In this document: in pieces, positions 25,671-34,378 of the stretch
Position numbering within the stretch: position 1 is the stretch's first letter
Layout: each line of letters starts with the position of its first letter
Assembly: GCA_963626545.1 (NCBI GenBank)
Contig: CAVFYJ010000013.1
Location: forward strand, 1 to 46,463
Direction: 5' to 3'
From: Anthropogastromicrobium sp963626545
Lineage (GTDB): Bacteria; Bacillota; Clostridia; Lachnospirales; Lachnospiraceae
DNA: 46,463 nt
The notes under the pieces: generated by a model
Told to the model about the DNA's origin: nothing
The model's input: the letters and a program-made list of their open reading frames with translations, nothing else
The model's database searches: none
Program-made: the position numbers and the translations under genes

Positions 25671-25699
25671 TTGTCAATTATCATCTTCCGTGTTAAGAT
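25671..25699 (+). promoter_or_regulatory. Promoter of the HAD phosphatase gene
   Basis: TTGTCA (25671-25676), 17-bp spacer, TAAGAT (25694-25699). Confidence 0.7.
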
Positions 25700-25774
25700 A
25701 TCGTCAGTTCCCCAAAATAAAAAAACAATGGGAGAGCTCCAACAGAATTTATCAACATCAGGAAGGACATTACC

Positions 25775-26455
25775 ATGACTTATACTCACTTATTATTTGA
25801 CCTCGACGGCACCTTGTTTGACTTTGATGCCGGAGAAACTTATGCCTTTCACAAGGTATGCGACGCTTTCCACGTTCCATTCTCAGAAGAGACGCTTGCT
25901 CTTTACCAGGGAATTAATCTTTCCTACTGGAAGGCATACGAACGCGGCGAAATCACTACTACTGCTCTGTCCGTTGCGCGATTCCGTGATTTTCTTGCTG
26001 CAGTCGGTGGAAGCGGTGACCCAGCGCTTATGAGCAAAAGCTATCAAGATCATCTTGGCGAGGACTGTACACCAATTCCAGATGCCCTTCGCGTATGCCG
26101 TATTCTGCGTGAAAAAGGCTATTCGATCTCCATTATCACCAATGGCAGAAGTGCCACACAGCACAGCCGTCTCTCCCGATCTGAGCTTCCCCCTATGATT
26201 TCTGAATTATTCATCTCGGAGGAACTTGGTTGTCAGAAACCTAAAAAGGAATTTTTCGATGCAGTATTTGAACAATTACAGATTCCTGTTTCTCAGGCAC
26301 TTGTCATCGGTGATTCTCTGACTTCTGATATCAGCGGTGGTATCCAGTATGGCATTGACACTTGCTGGTTCAATCCAAAAGGTGCTACGAATACCATGCC
26401 ACAGGCACCAACCTATGAAATCAGACAGCTGAGTGAATTGCTTTCTATTCTTTAA
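25775..26455 (+). CDS. yjjG: YjjG-like HAD-family nucleotidase
   Basis: 226 aa. HAD motif I is FDLDGTLFDFD (residues 8-18), motif II ITNGRS, motif III the K of CQKPKKEFF, and motif IV GDSLTSDISGG. The cap domain is helical. The sequence fits the YjjG family, which dephosphorylates noncanonical pyrimidine nucleotides (house-cleaning); other HAD phosphatases are possible. AGGAAGG precedes the ATG. Confidence 0.85.
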   Translation: MTYTHLLFDLDGTLFDFDAGETYAFHKVCDAFHVPFSEETLALYQGINLSYWKAYERGEITTTALSVARFRDFLAAVGGSGDPALMSKSYQDHLGEDCTPIPDALRVCRILREKGYSISIITNGRSATQHSRLSRSELPPMISELFISEELGCQKPKKEFFDAVFEQLQIPVSQALVIGDSLTSDISGGIQYGIDTCWFNPKGATNTMPQAPTYEIRQLSELLSIL

Positions 26456-26461
26456 TACAAC

Positions 26462-26507
26462 AAAACGGTTTTTCAAAGTAGTATTTACTGCCTTGAAAAA
26501 CCGTTTT
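26462..26507. terminator. Bidirectional terminator between the HAD gene and DUF4446
   Basis: AAAACGGTTTTTCAA and TTGAAAAACCGTTTT form a perfect 15-bp stem with A/T-rich flanks. Confidence 0.85.
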
Positions 26508-26546
26508 CTTTATAATTATAATTACGTTATTTATACCCTGTTTAAT

Positions 26547-27131
26547 TTACTGATGCTCATCATTATCCTGCTGTACCGGAGTTGCCTGCTGCATCTGCTT
26601 CTCTTCCAGCTTTGCTGCATCGACATTATAATTTAATGCCATCGCCAATGCGTCACGCTCCTCATTGCTGAGTGTTGCATGAGACTCACCGTGAATGATC
26701 TCTTTGAGATAGCTATAACAGCCATCCTGTGTATGCATACTGCTTAAAACAAAACCACTGTCATCTCCATCCAGAAGTGCCAGTGAAAAGCTAAGCTTTC
26801 CAGCCATTCCACGGAAGGTATCATACTTCATAATACCAATTTTCTTGTAGGTCGCCTTGAGACCTTTCTTCATACTGATGATCTCATCAATATCACGCTT
26901 GCATTGGTTCTTTACACGCTTGTTATCTTCTACTACGGTCTTTAAGATGCCCTCAAGTGATTTCCCATCATTGCCACGCATAAAATCTTCGTATGCAGTT
27001 TGCAGTTCCTTCATTCTGCTGTTCATGACAGTCATGCAGATTACGAGAATCAAAATCACAACAAACATACCTGCTAAAAAGAACAGACTGTACTGTTGTG
27101 TAAATTCCATCGCCTGATTCAGAATTTCCAT
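26547..27131 (-). CDS. DUF4446-family membrane protein
   Basis: 194 aa. One transmembrane helix (about 15-34) is followed by a cytoplasmic coiled region and a DUF4446 core (KYDTFRGMAGKLSFSLALLDGDDSGFVLSSMHTQDGC split by loops). The gene is the last of the parA-parB cluster, the family's usual place. The function is unknown; a segregation or envelope role is only a guess. Confidence 0.85.
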   Translation of the reverse strand: MEILNQAMEFTQQYSLFFLAGMFVVILILVICMTVMNSRMKELQTAYEDFMRGNDGKSLEGILKTVVEDNKRVKNQCKRDIDEIISMKKGLKATYKKIGIMKYDTFRGMAGKLSFSLALLDGDDSGFVLSSMHTQDGCYSYLKEIIHGESHATLSNEERDALAMALNYNVDAAKLEEKQMQQATPVQQDNDEHQ

Positions 27132-27203
27132 ATTTTATTTTCCTTTCCTCTGATCGGACAGTTATCCTCTGTCCTTTTTCACTTTTTTTAAGTTTTCACC
27201 AAT

Positions 27204-28130
27204 TTAATTGATTGTATCCTCAGTGATTCCCATCAGCTCAATAATACGTTCCAGATCATCATTTGAATAATAGTCGATCTCAATCTTACCCTTATCCTCG
27301 GACTTTCTCTTGATCTGTACCTTTGTTCCCATACGAGACTTCATACGACTTTCCAATGTCTCATAAAGTGTCTGATTCTGCAAGACTGGTCTGGTAACTG
27401 CTGTCTCATTCCTCTTATCCAACAAATTTTTAATATACTTTTCCGTATCGCGCACGCTTAACTGTTCGTCCACAACCTTCTGTGCCACAGCTCGCTGCTG
27501 CTCTTTATCTTCCAGTCCCAAAATTGCCTTTGCATGTCCATTTGTAATCTGGCCATTCATCAGCATAAGCTGAACCTCGTCATCTAGTTTCAGAAGTCTC
27601 AGTGCATTGGTGATCACACTACGGCTCTTGAATACCTTCTCTGCGATCTCCTCCTGCTTTAACTGGTACTTCTCAATCAAGGACTGATATGCCTTTGCCT
27701 CTTCAATTGGATTTAAATCCTCTCTCTGGAGATTTTCGATCAATGCAATCTCTGCAATCTGCTGTTCATCATAGTCCTTTATAATAACTGGGATATCCTT
27801 TAATCCAGCCTGCTTTGCTGCTCTCCATCTGCGCTCTCCGGCAATGATCTGATAATGATCCTCTACTTTCTTTACTACGATCGGCTGAATCACGCCATAT
27901 TTTTTGATGGATTCTGCAAGCTCCGTTAATGCTTCCTCATCAAACTTCATCCGTGGCTGGGAAGATGCTGGCTCCACCAGACGCAGCTTTACTGTTGTCT
28001 CTGGTTCTTTTTTCTCTGCCGCCACTGCTGAATCTTTTTTCTTTACATCTACTGCATAGGCATTGCTGATCAATGAATCAATGCCTTTGCCGAGTCCTTT
28101 TCCAAGACCACCTTTTTTATTAAGTGCCAT
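27204..28130 (-). CDS. parB: Chromosome-partitioning protein ParB/Spo0J
   Basis: 308 aa. Order: N-terminal ParA-contact region (GKGLGKGIDSLI), CTP-binding ParB domain with GERRWR (98-103) and ENLQRED (132-138), HTH that reads parS (about 157-181) and C-terminal dimer domain. It loads on parS, spreads as a CTP-dependent clamp and organises the origin. The ATG at 28130 follows AGAAAGGACG; the ORF continuing to 28175 has no ribosome site. parS sites are present beside parA. Confidence 0.96.
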   Translation of the reverse strand: MALNKKGGLGKGLGKGIDSLISNAYAVDVKKKDSAVAAEKKEPETTVKLRLVEPASSQPRMKFDEEALTELAESIKKYGVIQPIVVKKVEDHYQIIAGERRWRAAKQAGLKDIPVIIKDYDEQQIAEIALIENLQREDLNPIEEAKAYQSLIEKYQLKQEEIAEKVFKSRSVITNALRLLKLDDEVQLMLMNGQITNGHAKAILGLEDKEQQRAVAQKVVDEQLSVRDTEKYIKNLLDKRNETAVTRPVLQNQTLYETLESRMKSRMGTKVQIKRKSEDKGKIEIDYYSNDDLERIIELMGITEDTIN

Positions 28131-28180
28131 TCGTTCGTCCTTTCTAAAATTATGCTTTTCTGAAAGCATACACACATTCC

Positions 28181-28945
28181 TTATTCTCTGTTAATTACCT
28201 CTTCTGCCAACTGATGATATGCCTCCGCACCTGTTGATCTTGGATCATACAAATTGATCGGAAGTCCATGGCTCGGTGCCTCGGCAAGACGTACATTTCT
28301 CGGAATAATGGTCTTATAAACTCTCTCCTGCAAATTATCCTTTACATTCTCCACTACCTGCAAGGACAGATTTGTTCTCGCGTCATACATGGTAAATACG
28401 ACGCCTTCCATTTCCAGATCTGGATTCAGACGGCTCTTTACCAGATTGATTGTATGTAACAGCTGAGTAAGTCCTTCGAGTGCATAATACTCACACTGAA
28501 TCGGGACAAGCACAGTATCTGCTGCACTCAAAGCATTAACGGTCAACATGCTTAAAGACGGTGGGCAATCAATTACGATAAAATCATACTGTTCCTTTAT
28601 TTCATCCAGCGCATCCTTCAGAATAAATTCCTTGCGTTCCACATCAATTAACTCGATTTCCGCTCCAGACAAATTCACATTTGATCCGATAAGGGAAAGG
28701 GTATCAAACAGTACATTTTCCATGATACATTCCTGAATTGTGCAGTTATCTGTAATTAAATCATACAGAGAATGCTCCAGTTCATTCTTATCAACACCGA
28801 ATCCACTGGTGGTATTTCCCTGAGGATCCATATCAATGATAAGTACATTTTTCTGGTATTCTGCTAATGAGGCTGCCAGATTGATTGCCGTAGTGGTCTT
28901 GCCGACTCCACCTTTCTGATTTGCAACAGCTATAATTCTTCCCAT
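28181..28945 (-). CDS. parA: Chromosome-partitioning ATPase ParA/Soj
   Basis: 254 aa. The deviant Walker A motif is KGGVGKTT (about 10-18), with the DMDPQGNTTSG switch and VIDCPPS Walker B. ATP-bound ParA coats the nucleoid and is released by ParB; in Bacillus it also regulates DnaA. GAGGATATT precedes the ATG. It is the first gene of parA-parB-DUF4446. Confidence 0.97.
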   Translation of the reverse strand: MGRIIAVANQKGGVGKTTTAINLAASLAEYQKNVLIIDMDPQGNTTSGFGVDKNELEHSLYDLITDNCTIQECIMENVLFDTLSLIGSNVNLSGAEIELIDVERKEFILKDALDEIKEQYDFIVIDCPPSLSMLTVNALSAADTVLVPIQCEYYALEGLTQLLHTINLVKSRLNPDLEMEGVVFTMYDARTNLSLQVVENVKDNLQERVYKTIIPRNVRLAEAPSHGLPINLYDPRSTGAEAYHQLAEEVINRE

Positions 28946-28994
28946 AATATCCTCACTTCTGCTAAATAGCGTGATTTTTTTGCATCTTTTCTAC

Positions 28995-29000
28995 AGTATA
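28995..29000 (-). promoter_or_regulatory. Extended -10 element of the parA promoter
   Basis: TGC-TATACT on the minus strand is an extended -10. The -35 region is weak. The parS cluster begins about 30 bp upstream, so ParB could repress it. Confidence 0.5.
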
Positions 29001-29031
29001 GCACTTCTTTCTTTAAAATGCCATAAAAAAA

Positions 29032-29133
29032 TGTTCCACGTGGAACGTTCTCCCCGTGAAACATCTTCTTTTGTTATTTATGTTCCACGTGGAACATTGT
29101 ATCTTAATTTTGTTTCACGTTCCACGTGGAACA
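29032..29133. promoter_or_regulatory. Cluster of parS sites upstream of parA
   Basis: Three near-perfect 16-mers (29032-29047, one mismatch; 29081-29096, perfect TGTTCCACGTGGAACA; 29118-29133, one mismatch) and one degenerate site (29048-29063). A TGTTTCACGT half-site overlaps the last. They are ParB loading sites and the likely centre of origin segregation. Confidence 0.85.
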
Positions 29134-29142
29134 TTGCTAATC

Positions 29143-29320
29143 ACAGTTCACATGTCCTGTCAGATCTGTAAAATCCCATGCTTGCATGAGGATTTTACAG
29201 ATCAACAGGACAGAGTGGACGCCCGTCAATGAGCAAAACAAAGCTGCGCGCGGACTTTGTTCGCGTTTTGCAGCGACGCACGGAACGTGCGGTTTTGCGA
29301 ATTGGCGTCCTGTGAACTGT
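29143..29320 (+). repeat. 178-bp hairpin-rich element, copy 1
   Basis: Terminal inverted repeats ACAGTTCACA and TGTGAACTGT bound the element. The left half is a long hairpin: TGTCCTGT, then GATCTGTAAAATCC, a CATGC-containing loop, GGATTTTACAGATC and ACAGGACA. The right half is a conserved core (29221-29303) with stem GCAAAACAAAG against CTTTGTTCGCGTTTTGC and hairpin GCACGGAACGTGC. Copy 2, inverted, is at 36550-36727. It could be a MITE-like element or a structured RNA. The peptide frames across it look conserved only because the DNA is nearly identical. Confidence 0.8.
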
Positions 29321-29328
29321 AAATACCC

Positions 29329-30069
29329 CTACTGCAGCGGTTCCTTGCTCGGCAAGCCCGCTTTTCTCGGGTATTTCTTGGATGTTGGCTCTTTCTTCTT
29401 CACGATAACAAGGCTGCGTCCAATATCCGAATCTGGCAAATCAAAGTAGATTGCATTCTCCTTTGCGCCACCGAGCAGATGTACCGCCTTCTTTGCCTTG
29501 TCGATCTCCTCCTCGGCATTGCCAGACTTATACGCCACAAAGCATCCGCCCACCTTTGCATATGGAAGACAATACTCGCACAGCGTTGACATATTGGCTA
29601 CTGCTCTGGATACTACGCAGTCAAACTGCTCTCGAAGTTCCACTTTTCTGGCACCATCCTCCGCACGATAGTGAACAGTAGTGATATTCTCCAGACCAAG
29701 CTGCTCAATCACCTGATTTAAGAAGTTTAATCTCTTATTTAAAGAATCAAGTAATGTCACCTTCAATTCTGGATACATAATCTTTAGCGGAACGCCCGGA
29801 AAACCGGCACCAGTTCCAACATCAATCAGCGTTTTGGTGTCTTTCGTAATAAAAGTCTCTGATTTGAGTACGCTATCCACAAAATGCTTCTGAACAACCT
29901 CATCAAACTCAGTGATTGCAGTAAGATTCATCACCTTATTCGTCTCAACAAGCATCTCATAATACTGATAAAACTGCTCTGCCTGTCTGTTGGTCAGTTC
30001 ATGTCCAATCTGGGCAAATGCATTCATAATTTTCTCAATGCATTCTCCCTGCCGTATCGTTTCTCCCAT
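29329..30069 (-). CDS. rsmG: 16S rRNA (guanine-527 N7) methyltransferase RsmG
   Basis: 246 aa Rossmann-fold methyltransferase; the SAM motif is LIDVGTGAGFPGVPLKI (about 86-102), preceded by the RsmG N-terminal helix region (MNLTAI, HFVDSV). It methylates G527 of 16S rRNA, a site linked to streptomycin sensitivity. GGAGATAA lies before the ATG. It is the third gene of mnmE-mnmG-rsmG. The C-terminus is lysine-rich. Confidence 0.96.
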   Translation of the reverse strand: MGETIRQGECIEKIMNAFAQIGHELTNRQAEQFYQYYEMLVETNKVMNLTAITEFDEVVQKHFVDSVLKSETFITKDTKTLIDVGTGAGFPGVPLKIMYPELKVTLLDSLNKRLNFLNQVIEQLGLENITTVHYRAEDGARKVELREQFDCVVSRAVANMSTLCEYCLPYAKVGGCFVAYKSGNAEEEIDKAKKAVHLLGGAKENAIYFDLPDSDIGRSLVIVKKKEPTSKKYPRKAGLPSKEPLQ

Positions 30070-30169
30070 TTATCTCCTCCTGTTTACTCATTTCTATCAA
30101 TTCTATCAATCCATTTTTATTTGCAATTCATTTCTATTTATCTGTTGTCTATTTGTTTACCTATCTATT

Positions 30170-32041
30170 TTATCTATTTAAATAGACAAGTAATACTGAT
30201 ATATCAGCCGGTGAAACACCTGATATTCTGGATGCCTGACCAATCGAAGCTGGCTGATATTCGTTCAGCTTCTGGATTGCCTCTTTTCGCAAGTTCGGTA
30301 CCTGACTGTAATCAAAGTCAAGTGACAGCTTCTTCTTTTCCAGCTTTTTAAACTGCTCTACCTGCTGTAACTGACGCTTGATATAGCCCTCATACTTGAT
30401 ACTGATCTCAACCTGCTGTGTGACAGCCTCCGGCAAATTCGGTCGTTTTGTGTCGATTTCTTTCAAATTATTGTAACAGATTTCCGGACGCTTTAACAAC
30501 TCTTCCAGTGTCATTCCACTCTTTAAAATGGTGCTGTTATGCGATTCAAGAAATGCTTGTACCTGCGGTGTTGTACCGATTGTTGCGTTGTGAAGTCTCG
30601 CAATTTCTGCCTCAATCTGTCGTTTTTTATCGTTTAACTTTTCATATCGCTCATCGGAAATTAAACCAATTTCATGGCCGATTGGTGTCAGACGAAGATC
30701 GGCATTATCCTGACGAAGAAGCAAACGATACTCCGCACGAGAGGTCATCATACGGTATGGCTCATGATTTTCCTTTGTTACAAGGTCATCAATCAGCACG
30801 CCGATGTAGGCCTGTGAACGGTCTAAAACAAGCTCCTGACGTTCTAACGCATGCATGGCCGCATTGATTCCGGCAATGATACCCTGCGCTGCCGCTTCCT
30901 CGTAACCAGAGCTTCCGTTAAACTGTCCGGCACTGTATAATCCACCGATTTTTTTAAACTCAAGTGTTGGCTTTAGCTGTCTTGGATTGATGCAGTCATA
31001 CTCGATCGCATAGGCATTTCGCACGATCTTTACATTTTCCAGACCTGCTACGGTATGGTACATTTCATACTGCACATCCTCCGGCATAGAACTGGACATA
31101 CCGCCCAAATACATCTCGTTTGTGTACAGTCCTTCCGGCTCGATGAATACCTGATGGTGATCCTTATCTGCAAAACGCACCACCTTATCCTCAATGGATG
31201 GACAGTAACGCGGGCCTGTTCCGTGGATCACACCAGAGTAAAGCGGCGAGCGGTCGAGGTTGCTTCGGATGATTTCGTGAGTATGCTCATTGGTGTAGGT
31301 CAGCCAGCAAGAAACCTGCTCCTTCTGCACACTCTCCGGGTCGGTTGTAAAGGAGAACGGAACGACACGCTCATCGCCTTTTTGCTCCTGCATTTTTGAA
31401 AAATCAATGCTTCTCTTATCGACTCTCGCCGGTGTTCCCGTCTTAAAACGAAACATCTCAATGCCAAGCTCCTTTAAGGAATCGGTCAGATGAGTTGCCG
31501 CCTGAAGTCCGTTTGGTCCTGTCTCGTTGCTGACATCACCGTAGATACAGCGCGCCTTCAGATACGTTCCAGTCGCAAGCACAACGCATTTGCAATGGTA
31601 AATTGCACCCGAATAGGTGACAACACCATTGATATGATTATTTTCATCGACAAGAAGTTTGCACACCTCTGCCTGACGAATCGTAAGCTTCTCGGTATTT
31701 TCCATCGTCTGGCGCATCTCCTGCGAGTACGCACGCTTGTCTGCCTGCGCGCGAAGGGAATGGACTGACGGTCCCTTTGATGTATTTAACATCTTGGACT
31801 GGATAAAGGTCTTGTCAATATTTTTACCCATCTCACCGCCAAGCGCATCGACCTCTCTTACAAGGTGACCTTTCGAGCTTCCTCCGATGTTTGGATTACA
31901 CGGCATCATCGCGATGCTCTCTACGCTCACGGTAAATACAATGGTCTCAAGTCCAAGTCTGGCACATGCGAGTGCTGCCTCACAGCCCGCATGACCGGCT
32001 CCGATCACCACCGCATCATAATATTCTTCTAAAACAGCCAT
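30170..32041 (-). CDS. mnmG: tRNA uridine-5-carboxymethylaminomethyl modification enzyme MnmG
   Basis: 623 aa. The FAD motif GAGHAGCEAA is at about 14-23, followed by NPNIGGSSKGHLVREVDALGG and the C-terminal segment ending SGVSPADISVLLVYLNR. With MnmE it makes cmnm5U at tRNA wobble position 34. The length is that of the family, and the gene lies directly after mnmE in the same orientation. Confidence 0.98.
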   Translation of the reverse strand: MAVLEEYYDAVVIGAGHAGCEAALACARLGLETIVFTVSVESIAMMPCNPNIGGSSKGHLVREVDALGGEMGKNIDKTFIQSKMLNTSKGPSVHSLRAQADKRAYSQEMRQTMENTEKLTIRQAEVCKLLVDENNHINGVVTYSGAIYHCKCVVLATGTYLKARCIYGDVSNETGPNGLQAATHLTDSLKELGIEMFRFKTGTPARVDKRSIDFSKMQEQKGDERVVPFSFTTDPESVQKEQVSCWLTYTNEHTHEIIRSNLDRSPLYSGVIHGTGPRYCPSIEDKVVRFADKDHHQVFIEPEGLYTNEMYLGGMSSSMPEDVQYEMYHTVAGLENVKIVRNAYAIEYDCINPRQLKPTLEFKKIGGLYSAGQFNGSSGYEEAAAQGIIAGINAAMHALERQELVLDRSQAYIGVLIDDLVTKENHEPYRMMTSRAEYRLLLRQDNADLRLTPIGHEIGLISDERYEKLNDKKRQIEAEIARLHNATIGTTPQVQAFLESHNSTILKSGMTLEELLKRPEICYNNLKEIDTKRPNLPEAVTQQVEISIKYEGYIKRQLQQVEQFKKLEKKKLSLDFDYSQVPNLRKEAIQKLNEYQPASIGQASRISGVSPADISVLLVYLNR

Positions 32042-32062
32042 ATATTGCCTCCAATGTATGTT

Positions 32063-33493
32063 TTATTTTCCCATGCAGAACTTCGCAAAGATACGGTTCA
32101 CCAGATCCTCCTCGACCTCCTCACCGATCACTTCGCCCAGACTAGTGTAGGCATCCATCATGTCGATCGTAAGCATATCCTCCGGCATCTCATTTTCAAT
32201 ACCCTCCTCTGCCAGCGCTAAGCTGCTGCATGCATTCAAAAGACATGTCTTCTGTCTTGCATTCGTGATGATAACCTCATCATTTCCTGCCAGCATTCCC
32301 TGCTCAAACATGCCTCGTATTGTCTGTTCTAATGCATCAAGTCCGTCCTCTTTTGCAGCAGATATCCACAAAACTGGTGCACTTATCCCCGAATCTTTCA
32401 GATCCTGTGGATGAATGACTGGCACTAGGTCGGACTTATTTAACAGAATAATACTTTTTTTGTCTTTTAGCAACTCCATAATCTGCATATCGTCCTCATC
32501 AAGTGCTCGAGACGAATCTGCCACATAAATTAAAAGATCTGCCTTTGCCGCCGCCTCTCGCGCCTTCTCGACACCTATTCTTTCCACAACATCCGATGTG
32601 TCACGAATGCCCGCCGTATCGACAAGAATTAAGCTTAGATCCCCTAACATAATCTGCTCCTCAAGCGTATCGCGCGTCGTACCGGCAATCTCCGTTACAA
32701 TCGCACGCTGTCTGCCAGAGAGGGCATTCAAAAGAGAGGATTTTCCAGCATTTGGCTTTCCGACAATTACGGTACGAATGCCTTCGGTAAGAACCTTTCC
32801 GTTGTCAAAGGAATCGGCCATTCTTTGCACATCAGCTCGAATCTTCTCGATACGCCCTGTGAGGCCCTCTGTATAGCCTTCTAGCGAAATATGCTCCGGA
32901 TCGTCTAATGCAGCCTCGATATATGCGATCTCGTCTAAAAGGGCACTTCTGAGGCTTTGTATACGGTTCTTAATTTTTCCAGAGAGCTGTTCAAGCGACG
33001 CATCCATCGCAAAACGATTTTTCGCAGAGATTAGCTCCATGACAGCCTCCGCCTGGGACAGATCAATTCGCCCGTTTAAAAACGCTCTTTTTGTAAATTC
33101 ACCCGGCTGCGCAGGAGCTGCACCGTTCTTTAAGACGCAGTCTAACACGCGCCTCGTGACAAGGATGCCGCCATGGCAGTTAATCTCCACGGTATCCTCC
33201 GCCGTAAACGAACGCGGACCTCTCATAACCGATACCATGACCTCATCAATCACTTCATTTCCATCACAGATATAGCCGTAGTGAATGGTGTGTGTCGGCG
33301 CTTTTGATAGCTTCTTTGCAGAAGAACCCTTTCCTGAATCAAATGTGCCGTTCTTGATTGCCTCTGCCTCTTTTTTTGTTCGATATACGCGGTCAATAAC
33401 CTCAAATGCCTGCGGGCCGCTGATTCGGATGATGCTGATTCCCGCCGGGCTGAGCGCCGTTGCGATCGCCGCGATTGTACTATTTTCTTTCAT
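32063..33493 (-). CDS. mnmE: tRNA modification GTPase MnmE
   Basis: 476 aa: N-terminal tetrahydrofolate-binding domain, helical domain with an inserted G domain. Walker A is GKPNAGKSS, G4 is NKSD, and the C-terminal Cys motif is FCMGK (usually C-[ILM]-GK). It works with MnmG. A 21-bp gap separates it from mnmG. A terminator-like hairpin lies upstream, so it may have its own promoter. Confidence 0.98.
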   Translation of the reverse strand: MKENSTIAAIATALSPAGISIIRISGPQAFEVIDRVYRTKKEAEAIKNGTFDSGKGSSAKKLSKAPTHTIHYGYICDGNEVIDEVMVSVMRGPRSFTAEDTVEINCHGGILVTRRVLDCVLKNGAAPAQPGEFTKRAFLNGRIDLSQAEAVMELISAKNRFAMDASLEQLSGKIKNRIQSLRSALLDEIAYIEAALDDPEHISLEGYTEGLTGRIEKIRADVQRMADSFDNGKVLTEGIRTVIVGKPNAGKSSLLNALSGRQRAIVTEIAGTTRDTLEEQIMLGDLSLILVDTAGIRDTSDVVERIGVEKAREAAAKADLLIYVADSSRALDEDDMQIMELLKDKKSIILLNKSDLVPVIHPQDLKDSGISAPVLWISAAKEDGLDALEQTIRGMFEQGMLAGNDEVIITNARQKTCLLNACSSLALAEEGIENEMPEDMLTIDMMDAYTSLGEVIGEEVEEDLVNRIFAKFCMGK

Positions 33494-33526
33494 GTTCTAC
33501 CTCATTTCATAACATCTCGAATGATA

Positions 33527-33573
33527 CAGAAAATGCCACTCAACAGTCCGTATGAACTTTGAATGGCACTTTC
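33527..33573 (-). terminator. Terminator between jag and mnmE
   Basis: GAAAGTGCCATTC pairs with GAGTGGCATTTTC with one or two mismatches around a 20-nt loop, followed by TGTATC. It suggests that rpmH-jag and mnmE-rsmG are separate transcription units. Confidence 0.65.
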
Positions 33574-33577
33574 TCTA

Positions 33578-34318
33578 TTATTCCTCGGAAGCCGTTTCCT
33601 TTGCCTTTCTCGGCGCAGTTACGCTTCTGTCGTAATTTGTTTTGTATCCTTTGTCATAGCTTTTGTAGTACCTTCTCTGTGGAATTGCTTCCTTCTTTGG
33701 AAGTACCACTACATGGCGGAACGGATCCTCGCCCTCGCTCTTGGTATATACAAACTTATCATCCTGAAGTGCAGAGTGGATGATCCTTCTCTCGTAAGGA
33801 TTCATCGGCTCAAGCGATGCCGGACGTCTTGTTCTCTTTACCTTGTAGGCAATGTTCTTTGCCAGCTGCTCGAGAGTTTCCTTTCTTCTTTCACGGTAAT
33901 TCTCGGTATCCAGCTTGACACGGATATATTCTTCGCTGTGTTTGTTGATTACAAGGCTCACCAGATGCTGTAAGGAATCCAGTGTCTGTCCTCTTTTTCC
34001 GATCAGGATGCCCATGTCTTCTCCTGTCAGAACGATATCCACAACCTGCTCCTCTTTGTTGTAAGCAATCGCGATATCGACTTCCATGTTCATCTCACGG
34101 AAGATCTTCTGTAAGAATTCTTCACCCTCATCGATAAAATCGGACTTTTTGCGTGCACGGATCACAGCCGGCTTCGAACCGATAAAACCAAGCAGACCAT
34201 TCGAACCTTTTTCAACAACCTCATACTCAAGTTTTTCACTGGTGATCTGAAGCTGAAGCAATGCGCTGTTTACGGCTTCATCTACATTCTTTCCAGTGAA
34301 GGTAGCAAACTCTGTCAT
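33578..34318 (-). CDS. jag: Jag/KhpB RNA-binding protein
   Basis: 246 aa. Order: Jag N-terminal domain (MTEFATFTGKNVDEAV, about 1-50), KH domain (VVDIVLTGEDMGILIGKRGQTLDSLQHLVSL in parts, about 105-165) and R3H domain (about 175-235, PMNPYERRIIHSAL). Jag acts with YidC/SpoIIIJ and KhpA in envelope biogenesis and RNA binding. The ATG at 34318 follows AAGG; a longer frame begins at 34363 but lacks a site. Confidence 0.95.
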   Translation of the reverse strand: MTEFATFTGKNVDEAVNSALLQLQITSEKLEYEVVEKGSNGLLGFIGSKPAVIRARKKSDFIDEGEEFLQKIFREMNMEVDIAIAYNKEEQVVDIVLTGEDMGILIGKRGQTLDSLQHLVSLVINKHSEEYIRVKLDTENYRERRKETLEQLAKNIAYKVKRTRRPASLEPMNPYERRIIHSALQDDKFVYTKSEGEDPFRHVVVLPKKEAIPQRRYYKSYDKGYKTNYDRSVTAPRKAKETASEE

Positions 34319-34378
34319 ACAAACCTTACCTTTCTGAATCTGCAAGCTTCCCCAACCAAGCAATCATGAAGAAACTGA

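Noticed and set aside
25529..25774. T-box leader for serS
   Set aside because: No T-box (TGGNACC-type) motif or antiterminator is seen between promoter and start; the obvious palindrome is parS.
29186..29449. Small conserved peptide frame shared by both 178-bp elements
   Set aside because: The conservation follows from near-identical DNA; no ribosome site, and the frames run into unrelated sequence after the core.
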